The notes beneath the pieces were generated by a model. That model worked only from the letters and a program-made list of their open reading frames with translations, searched no databases and was not told the origin of the DNA. Shown in pieces: positions 15,621 through 24,074 of a DNA stretch of 41,928 nt (position 1 is its first letter; each line of letters starts with the position of its first letter). The stretch comes from an uncultured Clostridia bacterium (GTDB taxonomy: Bacteria > Bacillota > Clostridia > Oscillospirales > Ruminococcaceae). The position numbers were made by a program, and so were the translations under genes. Location of the stretch: positions 1 to 41,928 of the forward strand of contig CALXGT010000011.1 in assembly GCA_944387915.1 (NCBI GenBank), read 5' to 3'.

Positions 15621-16032
15621 CACCCCCACACAATGTTTTCTCCTTTTTTACAATTTGGTCATCTTTTATCCGGAAATTGAGGGATCACTTTTTCGTCTTT
15701 TTCCGATTCCATACCGCTTCGTCATTTTCCGCCTACATCCCCGCCTTTTAAAAAACGGCGGCACAAGACGAACAAAGAGTATCCTTTTACGGGTTTTGTA
15801 AAAGGATGATCTATGCATACTTAAACAGAATACAAAAATAGGTTTTGTTAACCTAAATATTTCAAAATAAGAATGGCTTCGACCTGATCTTCGCTGACAA
15901 GCAGATATATTATGAGCCCCATACCTTTTGGGATAGATTTTGCAAACGACTTCATTTTGCCAGTTGTTTTTCAAAATGGCTGGCAGCGCCATCGGTAACA
16001 ATAGCGGATTATAAGACAATGATCCGATCTTT
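15621..16032. other. Intergenic stretch with hairpins, no gene recognised
   Basis: About 410 bases between the marR promoter and the kinase-like gene. It holds a 10-bp-stem hairpin (15781-15790 with 15798-15807, loop GGGTTTT), a 6-bp stem TAGGTT/AACCTA (15839-15855) and a CCGCC/GGCGG pair near 15738-15756. Open frames here are basic, low in hydrophobic order and unconvincing. Confidence 0.5.
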
Positions 16033-17040
16033 TTATAACACGCTCTCCAAAACCCTTTTGTAATCAATGGTCACATAGGGTTTGTTGTGGATGATCCCAT
16101 CTCTGTGCCAGTCACAGTATTGTTGCCACAGCTGGATGTCCTCAAAACGATCGCTTTGGGGGCGGCTAAGCTGTGCCGCTATGTATTCGTCTACCATCTG
16201 ATAACGCATAAAGAGGTCTATTTTGCCAATCCACCATGGGTTAATGGCATTGGCTTTTCGATACCCTTTCAAATAAGAAAGGAGACAGTTTTCTGCGAAC
16301 CGTGCGCGATCCTTTTCAGATACGGAAAGCGGTCCGGCGCCCTTTTGCACCAGAAAAAACAGCGCGCTGGCAATGTCGGCGGCGTACCAGTTGAACTGGC
16401 AGGTCTCAAAGTCGATAATGGTGAGCCTGGGTCCATCCACCAGGAAATTATCCGTGTGAATATCGAAGTGGACAATCCCAAAATTATCCCGATCTACAGG
16501 AAGATTTTCCAATTCTTCCAAAAAACGCCGTTCCCCCTGGCGCACCTCTTCGTCATCGATAGGAATGTTTTTCCGCCAGAAGTGCGGTCCGTTCCATCGG
16601 AATTGCGGGTTATAAATGTTTCCGGGGTAGTCTATCGTCAGCCGATGCATCTGCCCCATGATCGACCCGAGCTCCCCAAAAAGAGCTTCGTTAAATTCTC
16701 CGGGATTTTCTGGATTCACATGCCTGCCTGCCGCTTTTTCCTGAAGTGTCAAAAGAACTTTTTTCTTATCCGTTTCCACCACTTCGAATAAACTTCCCCT
16801 AACACTGGGCAGAGGTTTTACGATTCCCGCCATCCTCTGAGACAGATAGCCGGTCCACCGGATCTCAAAGACAGCGTGGGAAAGTTTCAATTCATCCGCA
16901 TCCGTTGCCCGTAGGATACATGGCCGGTCGCCCACCTTCATCTCAAAGACCAAGCTTCCCGAATGGCCGGCTTTGATCTCCCGTATGGGAAGCGCCCCGT
17001 ACAGCCTGTGCGCCTGTTGCAGTATTATATCGTCGTTCAT
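16033..17040 (-). CDS. Aminoglycoside phosphotransferase-like kinase
   Basis: A 335-residue protein of the APH / choline-kinase-like superfamily. The catalytic loop is IVHFDIHTDNF near residues 189-199 (Asp 193, Asn 198), and the metal-binding acid is in TIIDFE near 207-212. An N-lobe Lys/Glu region (GHSGSLVFEMKVGDRPCILR) precedes it. The family phosphorylates small hydroxylated compounds such as aminoglycosides, homoserine, choline or sugars; resistance should not be assumed. I take ATG 17040, six bases after GGAAGAGG, over the adjacent ATG at 17046. A possible promoter has TTGACT (17133-17138) and TACAGA (17111-17116), 16 bases apart. Confidence 0.82.
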   Translation of the reverse strand: MNDDIILQQAHRLYGALPIREIKAGHSGSLVFEMKVGDRPCILRATDADELKLSHAVFEIRWTGYLSQRMAGIVKPLPSVRGSLFEVVETDKKKVLLTLQEKAAGRHVNPENPGEFNEALFGELGSIMGQMHRLTIDYPGNIYNPQFRWNGPHFWRKNIPIDDEEVRQGERRFLEELENLPVDRDNFGIVHFDIHTDNFLVDGPRLTIIDFETCQFNWYAADIASALFFLVQKGAGPLSVSEKDRARFAENCLLSYLKGYRKANAINPWWIGKIDLFMRYQMVDEYIAAQLSRPQSDRFEDIQLWQQYCDWHRDGIIHNKPYVTIDYKRVLESVL

Positions 17041-17244
17041 ATTCATCCTCTTCCGTATCCCTTTCACCTTTGTAGTCGGATTGGTAAACTGTATGTACCG
17101 TGGTTTTCTTTCTGTACTATGGATACATGCCAAGTCAATAGCCTGGTTACCGTTATGATTATTTCAAAGCGAAATTTCCGTATTTCGACACTTTCCGGCG
17201 CCGGATGATCTGCGCTGACAGGAATTTTGACCCAATAACAAGAA

Positions 17245-17276
17245 AAGCTACACCTTGATTTCTCAAAATGTAGCTT
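17245..17276 (-). terminator. Terminator of the tRNA-Gly gene
   Basis: A 14-bp stem (17263-17276 with 17245-17258, two G-U pairs) closed by a GAAA tetraloop and followed by TTTCTTG on the minus strand, six bases after the tRNA 3' end. Confidence 0.8.
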
Positions 17277-17281
17277 CAATC

Positions 17282-17355
17282 TGGAGCGGATGAGGGGAAT
17301 CGAACCCCCGTATTCAGCTTGGGAAGCTGATGTTCTACCATTGAACTACATCCGC
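17282..17355 (-). tRNA. tRNA-Gly (anticodon CCC)
   Basis: Full cloverleaf on the minus strand: acceptor GCGGATG / CATCCGC, a D-arm with GTTCAATGGTAGAAC, and a five-pair anticodon stem TCAGC/GCTGA around the loop TTCCCAA, giving anticodon CCC. The T-arm contains GGGGGTTCGATTCCCC. The discriminator is T and CCA is encoded. It reads GGG codons. It stands alone with its own promoter and terminator. Confidence 0.95.
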
Positions 17356-17364
17356 GTATGAGAC

Positions 17365-17393
17365 ATTATACCCTATTTTCTAAAAAAAGTAAA
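17365..17393 (-). promoter_or_regulatory. Promoter of tRNA-Gly
   Basis: Minus strand: TTTACT (17388-17393), a 17-base spacer and TATAAT (17365-17370), ten bases from the mature 5' end. Confidence 0.7.
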
Positions 17394-17421
17394 GAGAAAA
17401 ATTTATTTTTTTACTGCAAGG

Positions 17422-17455
17422 AGCGACATTTTTCTTTTTTTCCTTTCTTTATACT
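17422..17455 (+). promoter_or_regulatory. Candidate Spo0A-activated spoIIE promoter
   Basis: TATACT at 17450-17455 has no good -35. Instead AGCGACA (17422-17428), 5 of 7 like the 0A-box TTCGACA, sits about 22 bases upstream. That layout is known for Spo0A~P-activated sigma-A promoters such as spoIIE and spoIIG in Bacillus. Confidence 0.35.
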
Positions 17456-17488
17456 AAAATTACGGTATGAAAAGAAAGGTCTGATGAA

Positions 17489-19777
17489 ATGAAAGAAAGA
17501 ATTTTAGCCGGTATGAAAAAAATGGATCGGCAAAAAATGCTGGAAGGTCAAAAAATGTTACTGAGCGCTTGTCTCGGCTTTTTTGGAAGCCAGGTCTCTT
17601 TTTTAGGCGTTCCCGCTCCCGCCGGTTTTGCTTTTGCCGTCTCCCTTGCCGATCAATACGCCCTCTCGGCGCTGGCTGGCGTTTTTTTCGGCGCGCTGCT
17701 TTTTTACCCTGTCGACAGACAGCTTTTCACTGTCATTTCCATTCTCGGCGCCGTCATCGTTAAACTCATTGTCACCGGAAAAAGAATTAAAAACGCGCCT
17801 CTTCTTCGAAGCGCCAGCGCCTTTGTCCTTTTATTTATTCCCCTTTTGGTAAAAAACCGCTTTCTGAACTTAGGGACCGCAGATTTTCTTTTTTCGGTAG
17901 CCGAAGGGCTCATTGCATGCGCGCTTTGTTATTTTTTCTACTACGCCGCCATGGGACTGGACAAGATACGAAACAATCGGGAAGTTTCTTTTGTAAGCTA
18001 CATAAGCCTCGCCCTTTCCGGCTTGGTTTTCCTATGCGGACTTTGCGGATTCGAAATTGCGCCTTTTAATCTGGGAAGAATTGTCGCCATTTTTTCCGTT
18101 TTACTGCTTTCCGCCTCACCTGCAAAAACTGCCGCGCCGTTTTCCATCTGCGCCGCCGCCGCTTTGGTCATCTGCCGAGCCGATTTCTTAGGAAGCGCTT
18201 TTGCGCTGGTGGTAGCGGGACTCACCGCGTCATGTTTCAATCGTTTTGGAAAAGGAATTCGCATTTTCTTTTTTGGATTTATCTATGCTCCTCTTCTCCT
18301 TTTAGGTACATCCACCGACTGGTTTTACGGCTTATTTGATTGCGCCGTGGGAATTCTGTTCGCCGTAATTTTTCCCCGGAAGTGGCTTTACCTGTTTCAA
18401 AAACAGCAAAGCCGAATCTTATCGGAGCCAACGGAAAACCGACGCATGGCCACCAAATTAAAATTTACCGCCGCTACCCTAAGCGATATGCAAAGCGCCG
18501 TCGAAGCCATTTCCAAAAAGCTTTGCCGCAACGAAATTAACGGGTTCGACGCTCTCTATGACTACTGTGCGGAACGGGTCTGCAAAAAATGCGGATTGAA
18601 CCTTTTTTGCTGGGAAACCAATTTTAATCAAACAATGGACGCGTTTCGGCGGATGACACCGGCCTTAAAAGAAAGCGGAAAAGTAGAAGAAAAAACGCTT
18701 CCTTCCTACTTCACAAAAAAATGTCCCAAAACTTCCGATCTGCTCCAATTTGTCAACAGCGGGTACCGGGAGATGGTGTCCAAGGAATCCGCCCGTCGAA
18801 AAGTTTTAGAGGCGAAGCAAATTGCCGCGGAACAATTCGAAGGGATTTCCCAGATGCTCAGTGAATTTGGAGAGGAGCTCAGTGAGATTTCCAAATTGGA
18901 CAACGAAGGCGCCAAACAAATCGATGGAATGCTCTCCAAATTGGGCGAAGAGGTAAAAGAGATCTATTGCATTCGCGATCGATACGATCGATACCGTGTG
19001 GAGCTTTATTCGACGGACAAGCTGAAATCCAATCCCGGCATTATCGCGGAAGAGCTGGAGGAATTATTCGGAAGAAGCTTCGATCTGCCCTCGGTGGTAT
19101 CCGCCAAAGATTTAGTCAAAACCACCTTTTTCGAGAAAGCCCGATTTTCCCTTTCCATCGGCCGATACCAGAAAAACGCCGTGGGAAACCGCCTGTCCGG
19201 AGACAGCCTCGAAATTTTTACCGACAGTCGGGGCTTTTGCCATATGATTGTCAGCGACGGCATGGGAACCGGCGGAAGAGCGGCAGTGGATTCCATTATG
19301 ACCTGCGGTTTTGTATTAAAGCTTTTAAAATCCGGGTTTGGCTTTGAAGCGGCTTTAAAACTAATCAACAGCGCTTTGCTGGTGAGAGCGGGCGGAGAAT
19401 CTACCGCCACACTGGATATTGGATGTGTTGACCTTTATACCGGAGGCATCGAGTTTTTAAAAGCGGGAGCTTCCCTTTCGATGATTAAGCGGGACGGCAA
19501 AGTGGTAACCATTTCGGGGAATTCCCTTCCCATGGGAATTTTACGGGGAATCGCTTACGACCGGCATCGATTCCACCTTCGAAAAGGAGATATGGTAATT
19601 ATGATGACCGATGGCGCGGTAGGTGAAGACAGCGCCGCGTTGGAATCCTTTGTTCGAAACTTAGACGTGGATTCCCCCGAAGAAATGGCGGACCGCATTG
19701 GCGAATACGCCGCAAAAAAGAATGAGAGCCGAGACGATATCACCGTTTTAGTGGCAAGACTCGTCGAAGCGGAATAG
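17489..19777 (+). CDS. spoIIE: Stage II sporulation protein E (SpoIIE)
   Basis: A 762-residue sporulation phosphatase. The N-terminal third (about 25-305) is a polytopic membrane domain of roughly ten helices. A central region (about 320-540) contains the paired Cys motif CAERVCKKCGLNLFCW. The C-terminal PP2C domain (about 545-760) has metal-binding motifs SGDSLEIF, VSDGMGTGG and MTDGAVGE and ends with SRDDITVLVARL. In Bacillus it dephosphorylates SpoIIAA at the polar septum to release sigma-F in the forespore and also interacts with FtsZ. Length is a little short of the Bacillus protein (about 827). ATG 17489 is preceded by GAAAGGT. It is followed by a terminator; no other spo genes are in the window. 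Confidence 0.95.
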   Translation: MKERILAGMKKMDRQKMLEGQKMLLSACLGFFGSQVSFLGVPAPAGFAFAVSLADQYALSALAGVFFGALLFYPVDRQLFTVISILGAVIVKLIVTGKRIKNAPLLRSASAFVLLFIPLLVKNRFLNLGTADFLFSVAEGLIACALCYFFYYAAMGLDKIRNNREVSFVSYISLALSGLVFLCGLCGFEIAPFNLGRIVAIFSVLLLSASPAKTAAPFSICAAAALVICRADFLGSAFALVVAGLTASCFNRFGKGIRIFFFGFIYAPLLLLGTSTDWFYGLFDCAVGILFAVIFPRKWLYLFQKQQSRILSEPTENRRMATKLKFTAATLSDMQSAVEAISKKLCRNEINGFDALYDYCAERVCKKCGLNLFCWETNFNQTMDAFRRMTPALKESGKVEEKTLPSYFTKKCPKTSDLLQFVNSGYREMVSKESARRKVLEAKQIAAEQFEGISQMLSEFGEELSEISKLDNEGAKQIDGMLSKLGEEVKEIYCIRDRYDRYRVELYSTDKLKSNPGIIAEELEELFGRSFDLPSVVSAKDLVKTTFFEKARFSLSIGRYQKNAVGNRLSGDSLEIFTDSRGFCHMIVSDGMGTGGRAAVDSIMTCGFVLKLLKSGFGFEAALKLINSALLVRAGGESTATLDIGCVDLYTGGIEFLKAGASLSMIKRDGKVVTISGNSLPMGILRGIAYDRHRFHLRKGDMVIMMTDGAVGEDSAALESFVRNLDVDSPEEMADRIGEYAAKKNESRDDITVLVARLVEAE

Positions 19778-19781
19778 AAAA

Positions 19782-19818
19782 CGCCCCGCGGGAACATCTC
19801 CTGCGGGGTTACTTTTTA
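19782..19818 (+). terminator. Terminator after spoIIE
   Basis: A CCCCGC/GCGGGG-based hairpin (19784-19808), imperfect inside, is followed by TTACTTTTT. Confidence 0.7.
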
Positions 19819-20688
19819 TCAAGGAGAATTTTTCCGCTTCTTTCTTCGCTTCCACCAAATCAAAACGATCACCAGTACCAAAAGGATGAGGAAAAAAGGG
19901 AAAAAGGTCATCAACGTTAAAGAAAGATAGGGACTGCGCAGCGTACTGAAAATATTTTGGAACCAATTTTCGTCAATTACGATCCGCAAATTTTCCTCGG
20001 GAAGGGTGTCGGACTGATACTGGTATTTTCGGGTGTCAATTTTGGTAAATTCCAAATTGCTTTCCGAAATGACCGGCATTTCCTCATCCAGGAAAAGGTT
20101 GATGGTAAGATTTTCGAAATCTTTCCACATCGCCGCCGGCGTCAGGTAATATTCGATTGTCCCCTGCTTCACATTAAAATCATACTCCGGATATCCGCCG
20201 AGGCGGTATCGATAGGAAATCACCACGTCGTACGCTTCTTTTGGCGCAAAAGCCATGGTAAAGGTAACGCTGTCTACTCTCCGTTCCCCCGGATCCCCGT
20301 TCGTTAAAACGGCGTACCGCCAATCTTCGGTTTCTATCTGGGTATCGTACTGTAAAGCAAAACTATTTACAGCAACTTCCGCTTCTTTGCCGTTTACCAC
20401 GACCTGTAAACCGCCCTGCTGCATATTGGGAGACAGGAACATGGTTTCGGTAGATACCGCCTGCTGTGTAACGTTTTGAAGGCGATAGGTGGCCGTAATG
20501 TCTGCGTAAGCGCCATCCACCACAATATCCAGCACTTCCGAGCGCACCGCGATCTCCTCGTTTTGCAAAAAGGTAATGGAAGAGCCGATATCCGCCTCCT
20601 CCGGCGCTGCCATATTCGCGTAAGCCCACTTCGGCAAAGCCAAAATAAAGAGCAACGTCAAAACAACAAAAAATCGAAACCGTTTCAT
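19819..20688 (-). CDS. Secreted, C-terminally anchored protein (DUF4424-like)
   Basis: A 289-residue exported protein. A signal peptide (MKRFRFFVVLTLLFILALP, cleavage after about YA) is followed by an extracellular beta-rich part of about 220 residues and a membrane anchor near 255-278, then the basic tail WWKRRKKRKNSP. Segments such as VDGAYADITATYRLQNVT and SVTFTMAFAPKEAYDVVISYRY resemble DUF4424/VIT-like beta-sandwich proteins, with an aromatic YRYRLGGYPEY block. ATG 20688 has GAGGAGGCAG upstream. It converges with spoIIE and stands alone. Function unknown; a surface or cell-envelope role is likely. Confidence 0.75.
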   Translation of the reverse strand: MKRFRFFVVLTLLFILALPKWAYANMAAPEEADIGSSITFLQNEEIAVRSEVLDIVVDGAYADITATYRLQNVTQQAVSTETMFLSPNMQQGGLQVVVNGKEAEVAVNSFALQYDTQIETEDWRYAVLTNGDPGERRVDSVTFTMAFAPKEAYDVVISYRYRLGGYPEYDFNVKQGTIEYYLTPAAMWKDFENLTINLFLDEEMPVISESNLEFTKIDTRKYQYQSDTLPEENLRIVIDENWFQNIFSTLRSPYLSLTLMTFFPFFLILLVLVIVLIWWKRRKKRKNSP

Positions 20689-20729
20689 ATCTGCCTCCTC
20701 TCTCAAAACCATTTTCCTTCTTTAAAGCC

Positions 20730-20755
20730 GAAAGCCGCCCGTAAAGGCGGCTTTC
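20730..20755. terminator. Terminator after carboxylesterase CE1
   Basis: Perfect GAAAGCCGCC / GGCGGCTTTC stem with a six-base loop, three bases past the CE1 stop codon. Confidence 0.7.
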
Positions 20756-20757
20756 TC

Positions 20758-22299
20758 TTAGTCTTTTTTCCCGCCGCCAAACATGACATTGGGGAACAGA
20801 TCCCGATGCCGGTTGACTAACTCGCGGTCGTAATCCACTTTCATTTCGGTGACGTCGTCAAAGACCATGGTCACCGGTTCTTCCGTGGTATATGGTTTCC
20901 AGACAAGCGTTTCCGTAGAGGGGTTACCGGTCTTGGCAAACGCCGCCCAGGCGCCGGCCATCTCCTCTTCCAACCGCTTCCCGATCTCGCCTTTGTTGCA
21001 GATGGGAACCTTATCGATATTGTGGAACACAAAGGGGATTTCGGCGCAATGCCACGCCGGTTTACCGTCGTCATAAGGGAAATCTAACGCCAGCATAAAG
21101 CAATACGCCGGAACCGAGGATACCTTCGCCCGAAGATCCATCATCGCAAGGGTAGGAACCCGCACCAGGGAATCCAGAGGGATCAGGTTCAGTTCGTTTT
21201 TATCGGGATACGCTTTTTTGAACAGGTCGATCATCGCATCGGTCTCTTTGCCAAGCTGTTTTTCCAAAATCGCCTTTCGCTCCGAAACCGGAATGCCGTC
21301 CTTGTTTTTAGGCATAGGCATAAAGCCCAGCTCGGCGACCACCGAACCCACCATCAGAGGAATGCTTTTTGCAAAATCGGAAAATCCCACATCCAGCGGA
21401 ACGCCCGAATAGTATCCGTTGGCCACAGGCCCCCATTTTCCTACCGGGATCCCCTCTTTAGCGAGCTTGGGCGCGACCGCATGGAATGCGTTCGCTAACG
21501 TCTCGTAGGAAACTTCCTCGAGCACTTTAGGCGAATCGCCGCCCAAATATTGGATCATTTCCTTCGCCAAAGCGGTGCAGTCTTCGGCCGTCTGCTCCAA
21601 CGGCTTGAGAAGTACGCCGGACTGGATGATGGCCTTTTGGAACAGGCCCTCCGCCGCCGGTGTCTGCATCAAAACGGTGACCTTTCCTCCGCCGCCGGAC
21701 TGACCGAAAATAGTCACATTATCGGGATCACCGCCAAAGGAAGCGATGTTGTCCTTGACCCACTGTAAAGCTGCCACCAGGTCGGCAATACCCGCGTTTC
21801 CGGAATTTTGATACTCCTCCCCGAAGGCGGAAAGGTCCAGATATCCCAAAATGTTCAGCCGGTGGTTTAAAGAGACCACCACCACATCTTCATATTCCGC
21901 CAGATTATTGCCATCGTACGCCACCATCTCCAAAGAGGAGCCGGTGGAAAATGCGCCGCCATGGATCCATACCATGACCGCCTTTTTGGCGCCTTTGTCC
22001 AACGACGGGGTCCAAATGTTCAGGTACTGGCAGTTTTCGTCTTTGGGCCAAAACCGGTGGGGCACCATCAAATCGCCGTTGGGGGATTCGTTATCCAAAA
22101 GCGGGCAAACATACCCGTAAGAAAGGGCGTCTTTGATCCCATCCCAGGGTTCTACCTCTTTGGGCATCCGAAACCGTTTGGCGTCAGCATACTTGATCCC
22201 GTAAAAATGATAGATCTCCCCCAGCCGGAATCCACGGAGTTTTCCGTACTTCGTGGAAACTACCGGCTCCGACGAGGTGCATAAAAATTCTTTTGCCAT
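20758..22299 (-). CDS. Type-B carboxylesterase CE1 (array copy 1)
   Basis: A 513-residue alpha/beta hydrolase of the carboxylesterase type-B/PnbA group. The oxyanion segment is IHGGAF near 112-117. The nucleophile is Ser 201 in GQSGGGG, an elbow that differs from the common GESAG. The acid is the Glu of VGSVVAELGF, and the catalytic His is in WHCAEIPF. No signal peptide, so it should be cytoplasmic. The first 35 coding bases equal those of the next copy upstream, but the core (for example PNGDLMVPHRFWPK, EEYQNS) is closer to CE4. ATG 22299 follows AGAAGGAG. It lies 50 bases behind CE2 and is probably co-transcribed. Ester substrate unknown. Confidence 0.92.
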   Translation of the reverse strand: MAKEFLCTSSEPVVSTKYGKLRGFRLGEIYHFYGIKYADAKRFRMPKEVEPWDGIKDALSYGYVCPLLDNESPNGDLMVPHRFWPKDENCQYLNIWTPSLDKGAKKAVMVWIHGGAFSTGSSLEMVAYDGNNLAEYEDVVVVSLNHRLNILGYLDLSAFGEEYQNSGNAGIADLVAALQWVKDNIASFGGDPDNVTIFGQSGGGGKVTVLMQTPAAEGLFQKAIIQSGVLLKPLEQTAEDCTALAKEMIQYLGGDSPKVLEEVSYETLANAFHAVAPKLAKEGIPVGKWGPVANGYYSGVPLDVGFSDFAKSIPLMVGSVVAELGFMPMPKNKDGIPVSERKAILEKQLGKETDAMIDLFKKAYPDKNELNLIPLDSLVRVPTLAMMDLRAKVSSVPAYCFMLALDFPYDDGKPAWHCAEIPFVFHNIDKVPICNKGEIGKRLEEEMAGAWAAFAKTGNPSTETLVWKPYTTEEPVTMVFDDVTEMKVDYDRELVNRHRDLFPNVMFGGGKKD

Positions 22300-22349
22300 C
22301 TTTTCTCCTTCTTTCCAAAACAGCTTTCTCGTTTTCACTTCAACTCTGT

Positions 22350-23897
22350 TTATTTCTTTTTCGCCGTAGAACCGGGCATCATAGGAGGTGCCGCCTCGTC
22401 GACTTTCTCGATGAGCTTCCGGTCAAAGTCCAATTTCGCCTCGCTCTTTTCAGAGAAGACCATGGTATACTCCTTGCCCGTTTCATACAAAGGCCAGTTT
22501 GCGAGAGCCTTGTGGTTGGGGTCCCCTGTCTTGGCGAAAGCGACCCATGCGCCCGCGACCTCTTCTTCCAGCTGATCGGCACAGGGAATATTCGCTACCG
22601 CTACCTTATCCACGTTATGGAAGGCAAAGGGAATCTCGGCGCAGTGCCACGCCGGTTTTCCTCCGTCCACCGTAAAATCCGGTGCGAAAAGGAAGGAGTA
22701 CGTCTTTACCCCTCCCGCTTTGGCTCTGGCGTCCAGCCAGCGGATCGCGGGAGAACGGAAGAAGGTATCCAACGCCGTAACGTCCACGATGTTCTTATCC
22801 GGATACGCCGCCCGGAACAAGGAAAGGACCTCGTCGGTATTTTTGCCGAATTTTTCCTTGACCACAGCGAGACGCGCCTCATCGGAAAGAGTGTTTTTAT
22901 CCTTCACCCGGAAAGCAAAGGAAAATTCGGCCATAACCGTTCCCGCCATGACCGGCTTTTTCAGTCCGCCGGGAGCAAATCCCTCGTCTAAGGGATTTCC
23001 TAAGTACCAATCGTTCTTCATCGGAGAAAATCCGGTCTCGTAGCCCTGTTCATTGAGCGCCGGCTCTGCCGCTTTATAGGCTTCCACCAATTTCTCGTAA
23101 GGAAGGGTCTCCAGCACCTCGACGCTATCCGCGCCTAAGTAGGAAAGCATCCCTTCCACCAGCATTTTCGCGCATTCCTTGTTACAGTGGGGGAAGCCGT
23201 CCTCCGCCCAAAGTCCGCTTTGGATGATACCCCGCTTGAACAGAGGATCCGCCGCCGGTGTCTGTAACAGGGCGTTGACCTTTCCGCCGCCGCCGGACTG
23301 ACCGAAAATGGTCACGTTGTCGGGATCTCCGCCAAAGGCAGCGATATTATCGTGGATCCATTGCAGCGCCGCGACGATATCCGCCTGGCCCAGGTTCGCC
23401 GTGTTCCAATACTTCTCACCGAAAGCGGACAGATCCAGATAACCGATCACATTCAGCCGGTGGTTTAAGGAAACCACTACCATATCCCCGTATTCCGATA
23501 AATTCTTTCCGTCATACGCCACCATCTCCAGCGAAGAACCGCCGGAAAATCCGCCGCCATGGATCCAGACAATGACCGCCTTTTTGGCGCCTTGATCCAA
23601 AGAAGGCGTCCAGATATTCAGATACTGGCAATCCTCACTCTTCGGCCAGAAGCGATGGGGAACGGTGAGATCCCCCTGAGGAGATTCCTGTTCCATCAAA
23701 GGCGCAATATAACCGTAGGATAACGCGTCCTTGATCCCATCCCAGGGCTCTACCTCTTTTGGCATTTGGAACCGTTTGGCGTCCGCGTACTTGATCCCGT
23801 AAAAATGGTAGATGTCGTCGTAGCGAAATCCCCGAAGTTTACCGTATTTGGTAGAAACGACAGGCTCCGACGAGGTGCATAAAAATTCTTTTGCCAT
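22350..23897 (-). CDS. Type-B carboxylesterase CE2 (array copy 2)
   Basis: A 515-residue paralogue with HGGGF at the oxyanion hole (113-117), Ser 201 in GQSGGGG, the acid in GTVMAEFSF and His in WHCAEIPFAFHN. It shares subgroup features with CE3: EKYWNT, NALLQTPAAD, KDKNTLSDE, NIPCADQLE. The C-terminus ends PGSTAKKK, similar to CE3. ATG 23897 has AAGGAGG upstream. The leader contains a 17-bp palindrome. It is the upstream gene of a CE2-CE1 pair. The reaction is expected to be hydrolysis of carboxylic esters; specificity is unknown. Confidence 0.92.
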   Translation of the reverse strand: MAKEFLCTSSEPVVSTKYGKLRGFRYDDIYHFYGIKYADAKRFQMPKEVEPWDGIKDALSYGYIAPLMEQESPQGDLTVPHRFWPKSEDCQYLNIWTPSLDQGAKKAVIVWIHGGGFSGGSSLEMVAYDGKNLSEYGDMVVVSLNHRLNVIGYLDLSAFGEKYWNTANLGQADIVAALQWIHDNIAAFGGDPDNVTIFGQSGGGGKVNALLQTPAADPLFKRGIIQSGLWAEDGFPHCNKECAKMLVEGMLSYLGADSVEVLETLPYEKLVEAYKAAEPALNEQGYETGFSPMKNDWYLGNPLDEGFAPGGLKKPVMAGTVMAEFSFAFRVKDKNTLSDEARLAVVKEKFGKNTDEVLSLFRAAYPDKNIVDVTALDTFFRSPAIRWLDARAKAGGVKTYSFLFAPDFTVDGGKPAWHCAEIPFAFHNVDKVAVANIPCADQLEEEVAGAWVAFAKTGDPNHKALANWPLYETGKEYTMVFSEKSEAKLDFDRKLIEKVDEAAPPMMPGSTAKKK

Positions 23898-23927
23898 GTT
23901 TTTCCTCCTTATATGCATGTAGTGCTC

Positions 23928-23944
23928 TTGGCAAACGATGCCAA
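23928..23944. repeat. Palindrome in the CE2 leader
   Basis: TTGGCA-N5-TGCCAA inverted repeat, about 31 bases upstream of the CE2 start. A second palindrome, GTTTTTATAAAAAC, lies at 23949-23962. Either a repressor site or a leader hairpin. I see no strong -35/-10 pair nearby. Confidence 0.5.
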
Positions 23945-24074
23945 AAGTGTTTTTATAAAAACATTTTAAACCCAAAGATTGAAAAAGAAATTGCTGAAAT
24001 CCTATTTGGCAGCCATATACTAAAAAAGACTAAAGTACCGCAAAGATGATTCCCTTCGCTTAAAAACCTCTTTC

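Noticed and set aside
15912..15985. A 24-codon frame beginning MGLIIYLLVSEDQ downstream of the kinase-like gene
   Set aside because: The apparent ribosome binding site is too close to the ATG, and nothing supports translation.
15666..16067. A 133-residue open frame on the minus strand
   Set aside because: It overlaps the end of the kinase-like gene, has no ribosome binding site, and has a basic, irregular composition; hairpins run through it.
16033..17040. Calling the kinase-like gene an antibiotic-resistance gene
   Set aside because: The fold is shared by many metabolic kinases and no resistance-specific features are visible; the context does not suggest acquisition.
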